Positions 59,070-64,000 of a stretch of 64,000 bases of DNA are shown here, one piece after another. The stretch is from Rehmannia glutinosa (lineage: Eukaryota > Streptophyta > Magnoliopsida > Lamiales > Orobanchaceae), in the NCBI GenBank assembly GCA_016081115.2, contig CM071930.1:40089335-40153334 (forward strand), read 5' to 3'. Position numbers and translations under genes: made by a program. Below the pieces are notes generated by a model. That model did not search any database, was not told where the DNA came from, and saw only the letters and a program-made list of their open reading frames with translations. Position 1 is the stretch's first letter. Each line of letters starts with the position of its first letter.

Positions 59070-60336
59070 TCAATAACAAAAAGTGGGGATATACGAATCA
59101 TCTGCGGCGCGGTGGTGGGAAGTGGCCTTGAGAAATATGCCACATTTGTAGTCTGTTGGAGCACTTGCCACGTCTCCTCGGAACGCCGCTCGGATCGCTC
59201 GAACGAGAAAATTAGCCCTATGTTGCCTCAAATCCTCTCCTTGCCGCCTCAACTCTTCTTCTTGCCGCCTCAAGTTCTCCCCAAATGCATAAAACATGTC
59301 TTGAAAATCGGTGCCGCGCTGGGGTCCTCCACTGTGAGAAGGACCGGGACGATCCCCACTTTGAGAATGTTGGGGGTAATCGCCTCCGTGTGAGGACTCG
59401 GGTATATCATACCCAATTTGGGGGTGATGAGGTTCCATCCCCATTTCTCGGCCATGAAACGCATCCTCCTCCGCCACCATATCCTCCTCATCCAAGAAAC
59501 CTTCAACTCTACGCCTCTTTCTTGCCTCTATAGCCTCAGTAATTCGGTTATGTGCGTCAGAGTTCATTAGGAAGTTGGTGGTGTCTGTTAATGTATCGAC
59601 GGTGGTGTAAGGCGGGTTAGGCAATGCGAAATGCAAAGACCTTTCTTTTGTAGAAGCACCAATCTGTTGTCTTCATTTGCTATGAACTTCATGTGGTGCA
59701 ACGATGCCAAATTAACCCGAGTGCTGCCCGGGATAGGCTCCAAGCCTCGGAAATCGACATTGAAATGCCGGGCAATAGGGGTAATGAGGCCCCCTATCGA
59801 AATCGTACCCCCTTCCCGCCTAGCTAACTGTTCGATTTGTTCGGCAAAATTGACAGCGGTGTTGTAGGGGGTGTTTGTAACCATACACCAGAGGAGATAA
59901 AGTTCCTTAGTCGTCATACCTCCAATGTTTTCTCGGGCGAACACGGAGGATGCAGTCACGCATTGAATATACCGGAAAACTGGATTCCGGATCCATGAGG
60001 CTTTGGCGGTTCGCGCGGCATACAACATCGGCCCGTTTGTGGTGTTTCCACAAGCATTTTCCAGAAGTCATATTGATCATAATGAGGCATCGGGCGGGTA
60101 CGAGCGTTGATAGGGACCTCGAAAATGGTGTTCAATTGGGTCATAGACAGTTGTCTACGGACATTCCCCAACTGAAACTTTATCATATACGGTTCAAAGG
60201 TCCCTCCTTGTTTGAGTACTTCCACGGTACTCAAGAACTCCAATGTATACCTTTTAAATGTCGGCCACCTTCGGCTCATGAAGTTCGTCCATCCTACCTT
60301 GGCGAAAAGACGCCACACGTCCTCATGTATTCCCAA
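59070..60336 (-). pseudogene. ATHILA ORF-1-type protein of E2, frameshifted
   Basis: It lies in three frames: 60336-59956 (GIHEDVWRLFAKVGWTNF, QLGNVRRQLSMTQLNTIFEV), 60028-59588 (SWIRNPVFRYIQCVTASSVF, KELYLLWCMVTNTPYN, GGLITPIARHFNVDF) and 59636-59070 (IEARKRRRVEGFLDEEDMV, then a Gln/Arg-rich coiled-coil-like REQEEELRRQGEDLR-type stretch). Two frameshifts join the three. The order and content match E1. Confidence 0.82.
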
Positions 60337-61159
60337 AGTTTGGGTACAATCATCGTCGGCGTAGCGAGCGAGATGGAGCTATTTGGCGACCGATCAAGCG
60401 ATTCCATCGCTCAAGATCATCGGCATTTGTCAAGTTGACCCCATATGCCTGCGGTTTTTGTTTTGGTCGACCTCACGGTGGTGCCACCGGCGTTGTGCCC
60501 CAGCGTGTACATCTCCTTCCACCCTGGGGGTTTCTTCGCTCGCCATGAAAGGTTTGTACTGAAATACATCCCATTAGCATCCCAATATCATCAATGGCAT
60601 CAACAAGGTAGAGGATTAAAGCTAACATATTAGGTGATGCAAATTTACTTGCCCACGTTACTATGATCGATCAACTACCCCAAACAAGCAAAAATTATAG
60701 CCATTTTAGGCAAGTATTAGCTTAAACAATCATTGGCCATGCCTTATTCATCAACAATTCATCCTAAATCTCCTCAATTACACAAGCCCACAAGGTGTTT
60801 GATAATTTGCTTCAAAGAATAATTCACACAATTCATAGCAAAAATATCAAAATAAGCACCTATCATGATCCTTATTACATAAATGACAAGAAATTCGCAA
60901 GGGAAAACGAAGCTCTTACCGGAATTTTCGAATTTCGAATCAAAGTGAAGAACTTGAACCCTAGGTGCTTTTTCTCACAATTCTTCAAGCAAATGTGAAT
61001 TCGATGTAAAGTGAAGTTCAATTGTGATGGGGAAGGGATTATGTGGATGAATTTGAGTAGAATTTACAAGAAATTTCGAAGGCAATGAAATTGGGGGTAG
61101 TGGGCGCTATTTGGGGATTTTTGGAGAAGAAGACAGTTTAAAAACTGTCATATTTAAGC

Positions 61160-61290
61160 TTCTTCTGTACGGCGCACGGGTGGTGCATCGAAGCACGGCC
61201 TACCCGTGCGCCACCCCGGTGAATTTGCCCAACTCTCTGCAGGGCGCACGGGTGGTGTGCCGACGCACGGGCTGCCCGTGCGCACCTGTA
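61160..61290 (-). repeat. GC-rich palindromic modules upstream of the E2 ORF-1
   Basis: Two units (GGCGCACGGGTGGTGCATCG...CCTACCCGTGCGCCAC type) match those in the E2 LTR, including the spacer AACTCTCTGCAGGG. Confidence 0.88.
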
Positions 61291-61506
61291 CAGCAGTTCA
61301 GATTTTTTTTTTTATAAAAACACACAAAAAATGAAACGAAAACACACAAATCACACTCATTAATAAAAACACGCATGTCAAATCACTCCAGTCACACAAA
61401 ATTGAAACTAAACACACAAAAAATGAAAATCACACGAAAAAACGTTGGGTTGCCTCCCAACAAGCGCTATATTTAACGTCTTTAGCTTGACGCCTTTTAA
61501 TTCCGA

Positions 61507-62391
61507 TTATGATCTTTGCGAAATGAGGCTTGTCACCTCATCGTGCAGTTTTCCATGCCAATCCCGCTCACTTGGATTTACACCTCCCTTGATCATTGCT
61601 AAAGGAGGTTTTTCATGTTTGTCAACTATCCATGCGTTCTCCTCTTCATCGTGCGAATGGTACGTGCACGCTCTTGGTTCCACATCAGGCTTTTTGTGCC
61701 TTTCCTTCTTCTTCATTGGTAATCCCTGCATATTATCTTTAGAATGCACACAATTATTCAAGCTATTAGCTTGAGTACAGGAATTAACAATTGTTATTGT
61801 TTTACAACCATTAAAACCATCATGTCTTTTCACATTCCGAAAAATGGACAATGAAATACGCTCATCATCAACTTGTAATGTAAGCTCCCCTTTCTTCACA
61901 TCTATTAGTGCTTCCGCGGTTGCCAAAAATGGACGCCCGAGTATAAGAGGGGTGTCACAATCCTCATTCATATCTAGCACTAGAAAATCTACGGGGAATA
62001 TGAATTTATCGACTTTTATGAGCACATCTTCTAGTATCCCCGTTGGATGTACGAGTGATCTATCCGCGAGTTGTAGGGTGACAGTGGATGGTCTCACTTC
62101 TATGAGTCCAAGCTTCCTGAGAACGGACAATGGCATCAAATTGATACTAGATCCTAGATCACAAAGTACATTGTCAAAGAAAATATCGCCTATTGTGCAA
62201 AGAATAGTGAAACTCCCCGGATCTTTCAGTTTTTGCGGTATTTTCCTTTGTATGAGTGCGCTACATTCTTCTGTCAAATTCACCGTTTCAAAGCTTGTCA
62301 TCTTCCGCTTTTTTGACATAACATCCTTAAGAAATTTCGCATAGTTCGACATCTGTTCTAGTGCGTCTGCAAAAGGAATGTTAATGTGCAA
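61507..62391 (-). pseudogene. E2 retropepsin-like protease region
   Basis: An open frame of 294 codons carries LHINIPFADALEQM-type sequence, LTEECSALIQRKIPQKLKDP, the active-site LCDLGSSINLMPLSVLRKLG, ADRSLVHPTGILEDVLIKVD and PLILGRPFLATAEALIDVKK. These are the hallmarks of the Athila gag-pol boundary with a retropepsin fold. Reverse transcriptase should follow, but the frame ends after SERDWHGKLHDEVTSLISQ and the post-integrase sequence (TTGGGAGGCAACCCAACG) follows directly. Confidence 0.88.
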
Positions 62392-62606
62392 TTTCTTAAA
62401 TATATCAAGGAATTTGGCAAATTGATCATCAAGCTTTTTCTTTTGAAATCTTTGAGAAAGGGAAGAGATATAGGCAACTTAGATATGTTTGAGCTAGATG
62501 ATGATTTTGCTTTTCACCCCTTTTGTTCTCGCCTCTTTGTTCTCTTCTTTCCTATTTTCTTCAATATCATCCTTCATCACGGATTCTCCGCTTCGGCCTA
62601 GATGCT

Positions 62607-63956
62607 TCATCCGACGATTTCGGACTCCCGATTTTTCTTTAGGCCCCTCATATGTCGCACCGCTTCGTAAACGAATTGCTTTGCATTGTTCTCAGGATTC
62701 ATTTCCGTATTACTCGGAAATTGACCCTTTTGATGTTGACCACCCACAATTGTAGCCAATTGACCCATTTGATTCTCCATATTCTTTATCGAGCTTGTCA
62801 CTTGTTGTTCTAACTTATCCATTCGAAGATCTTGCTTAGCGAGGCGGCTCCTCGTGTCATTCATGAAAGCATTAGATTGATTTATGAAAGAGGTGAGTGC
62901 ATCTTCCAACGACGATTTGCCTTCCCCATTTCCGCCTCCACTTGAAGCATTGAATCCCGGTGGAGGTTGTAACACATTCTTGGTATTTGCGTACGAAAAA
63001 TTTTCATGATTTCTCAACCCTGGATGGTAGTGCGTTGGGTTTAAATTATTCCGGAAATTGTTGAAATTCCGGTTATTCACATAATTTACCTCTTCCATCG
63101 GATATAGAAGAGCTTCACTACCCGTGCTCGTGCCTGCTTTTGGCCCCTTTGTAAATACACTCAATTGAGTTGTCGAAGCCGCTACTTGTGCCGTCAATGT
63201 TTTAATTGGGTCTGAATCCGAGATTTCGGCTACTCGTTGTACATTGGATCTTTCAGATGGCCACTGGTAACTGTTCATGGCCATTTCCTCAAGAAGATTT
63301 AAGGCATCTTGTGGAAACCTTGCCAACAATGCTCCTCCCACTGCGGCATCTACAAAGGCCCTCGTTTGTCCCATTAAACCATTGTAGAAGAAGCATAACT
63401 GTTGATCCTCTGGAAATCCATGTTGTGGACATCTACGTAACAAATCCCGGAACCTTTCCCAAGCCTCATACAAAGGCTCTGAGTCGAACTATCGGAATTG
63501 AGTAATCTCGCTTTTGAGCTGCAAAGTTTTGCTCGGTGGAAAGAATTTAAATAAGAACTTTTGGCTTAGTTCGTCCCATGTGCTTACACTGCCTTGCGTC
63601 AAAGTACCCAACCAATTTCTCGCCTTATCCCTTAAAGAGAATGGGAATAGGCGCAGTCTTATGGCGTCATCTGAGACTCCGTTCATTTTGATCGTATTAC
63701 ATATTTGGATAAAATGCGCAAGGTGAGAGTTAGGATCTTCAGTTGCAAATCCCCCAAACTGATTCTGTTGCACCATATTGATTAGTGTCGGTTTGAGCTC
63801 GAAGTTGTTGGCATTGATAGGAATATGGGCAATACCACCGTAATTACGATTCGTTTGTGGTCGAAAGTAATCACGAATGGCTTGCTGTTGAACCGGTATC
63901 GGTAACTCGTTTCCACCATTGTTTGGCGGTATTGGTAACTCATTCAAATCCCCCAT
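62607..63956 (-). pseudogene. E2 Athila gag, interrupted by one in-frame stop
   Basis: It starts at the ATG at 63956 (MGDLNELPIPPNNGG). It contains the retrotransposon gag core FATEDPNSHLAHFIQICNTI, LRLFPFSLRDKARNWLGTL, DELSQKFLFKFFPPSKT and, after a single TAG near 63486, SEPLYEAWERFRDLLRRCPQ and FYNGLMGQTRAFVDAA. Then come the Asn-rich NNRNFNNFRNNLN, a heptad region and GQHQKGQFPSNTEMNP. About 450 codons including the stop codon. Confidence 0.9.
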
Positions 63957-64000
63957 TATCGGATTGTGTTGTCTTTCAGCCCGTCTAGTGGTAGCACTGA

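Larger units (their letters stand above)
56189..64000 (-). mobile_element. Athila-like element E2, lacking RT and integrase, continues past window
   Basis: On the minus strand: gag (64000-62607), protease region (62391-61507), palindromic modules, ORF-1-type frames, internal polypurine tract, 3' polypurine tract and a complete 3' LTR. It is inserted in the 3' LTR of E1. Its 5' LTR lies beyond position 64000. Confidence 0.88.

Overview
The window is nuclear DNA from a flowering plant, most likely a eudicot. It is AT-rich, its genes are split by GT-AG introns, it carries Ty1/copia and Ty3/gypsy (Athila and chromovirus) retrotransposons, and it holds two plant-specific genes. The species cannot be fixed from the sequence alone.

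The left third carries two host genes arranged head to head. On the minus strand (783-16408, 12 coding exons) lies a cyclic-nucleotide-gated channel of the CNGC19/20 clade. On the plus strand (18583-28281, 6 exons) lies a complete glutamate decarboxylase of 500 codons. Their start codons are about 2.2 kb apart, and both families are calmodulin targets (IQ motif in the channel, C-terminal calmodulin-binding tail in the decarboxylase). As assembled, channel exon 9 has lost two single bases and reads into a stop. Channel intron 2 holds a degenerate antisense copia element plus two hAT MITEs; other introns hold Tourist-like, CACTA and fold-back MITEs. Decarboxylase intron 4 holds a young 6.1 kb LTR element with no coding capacity.

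From 28.3 to 42.3 kb come a Mutator-like transposase fossil with a SWIM-type C-terminus, an inverted-repeat element, an unclassified degenerate LTR element (31.4-37.45 kb), a truncated Athila-type LTR, and a chromovirus whose gag is fused directly to RNase H.

At 42.3-44.75 kb a second, decayed copy of channel exons 7-12 lies in the same orientation as the first, about 41 kb away. Its own intron contains a tRNA-derived SINE and is then packed with nested transposons: a non-autonomous MULE (44731-46654, 9-bp target duplication), a minus-strand copia (46753-47699), a plus-strand copia (47700-49671), Athila-like element E1 (plus, 49672-56188), and Athila-like element E2 (minus, 56189 to the window edge) inserted in the 3' LTR of E1. 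E1 and E2 both lack reverse transcriptase and integrase but keep gag pieces and a long ATHILA ORF-1-type reading frame. Both repeat the same kind of GC-rich palindromic module in the LTR and again upstream of that frame; this shared design is the most unusual pattern in the window.
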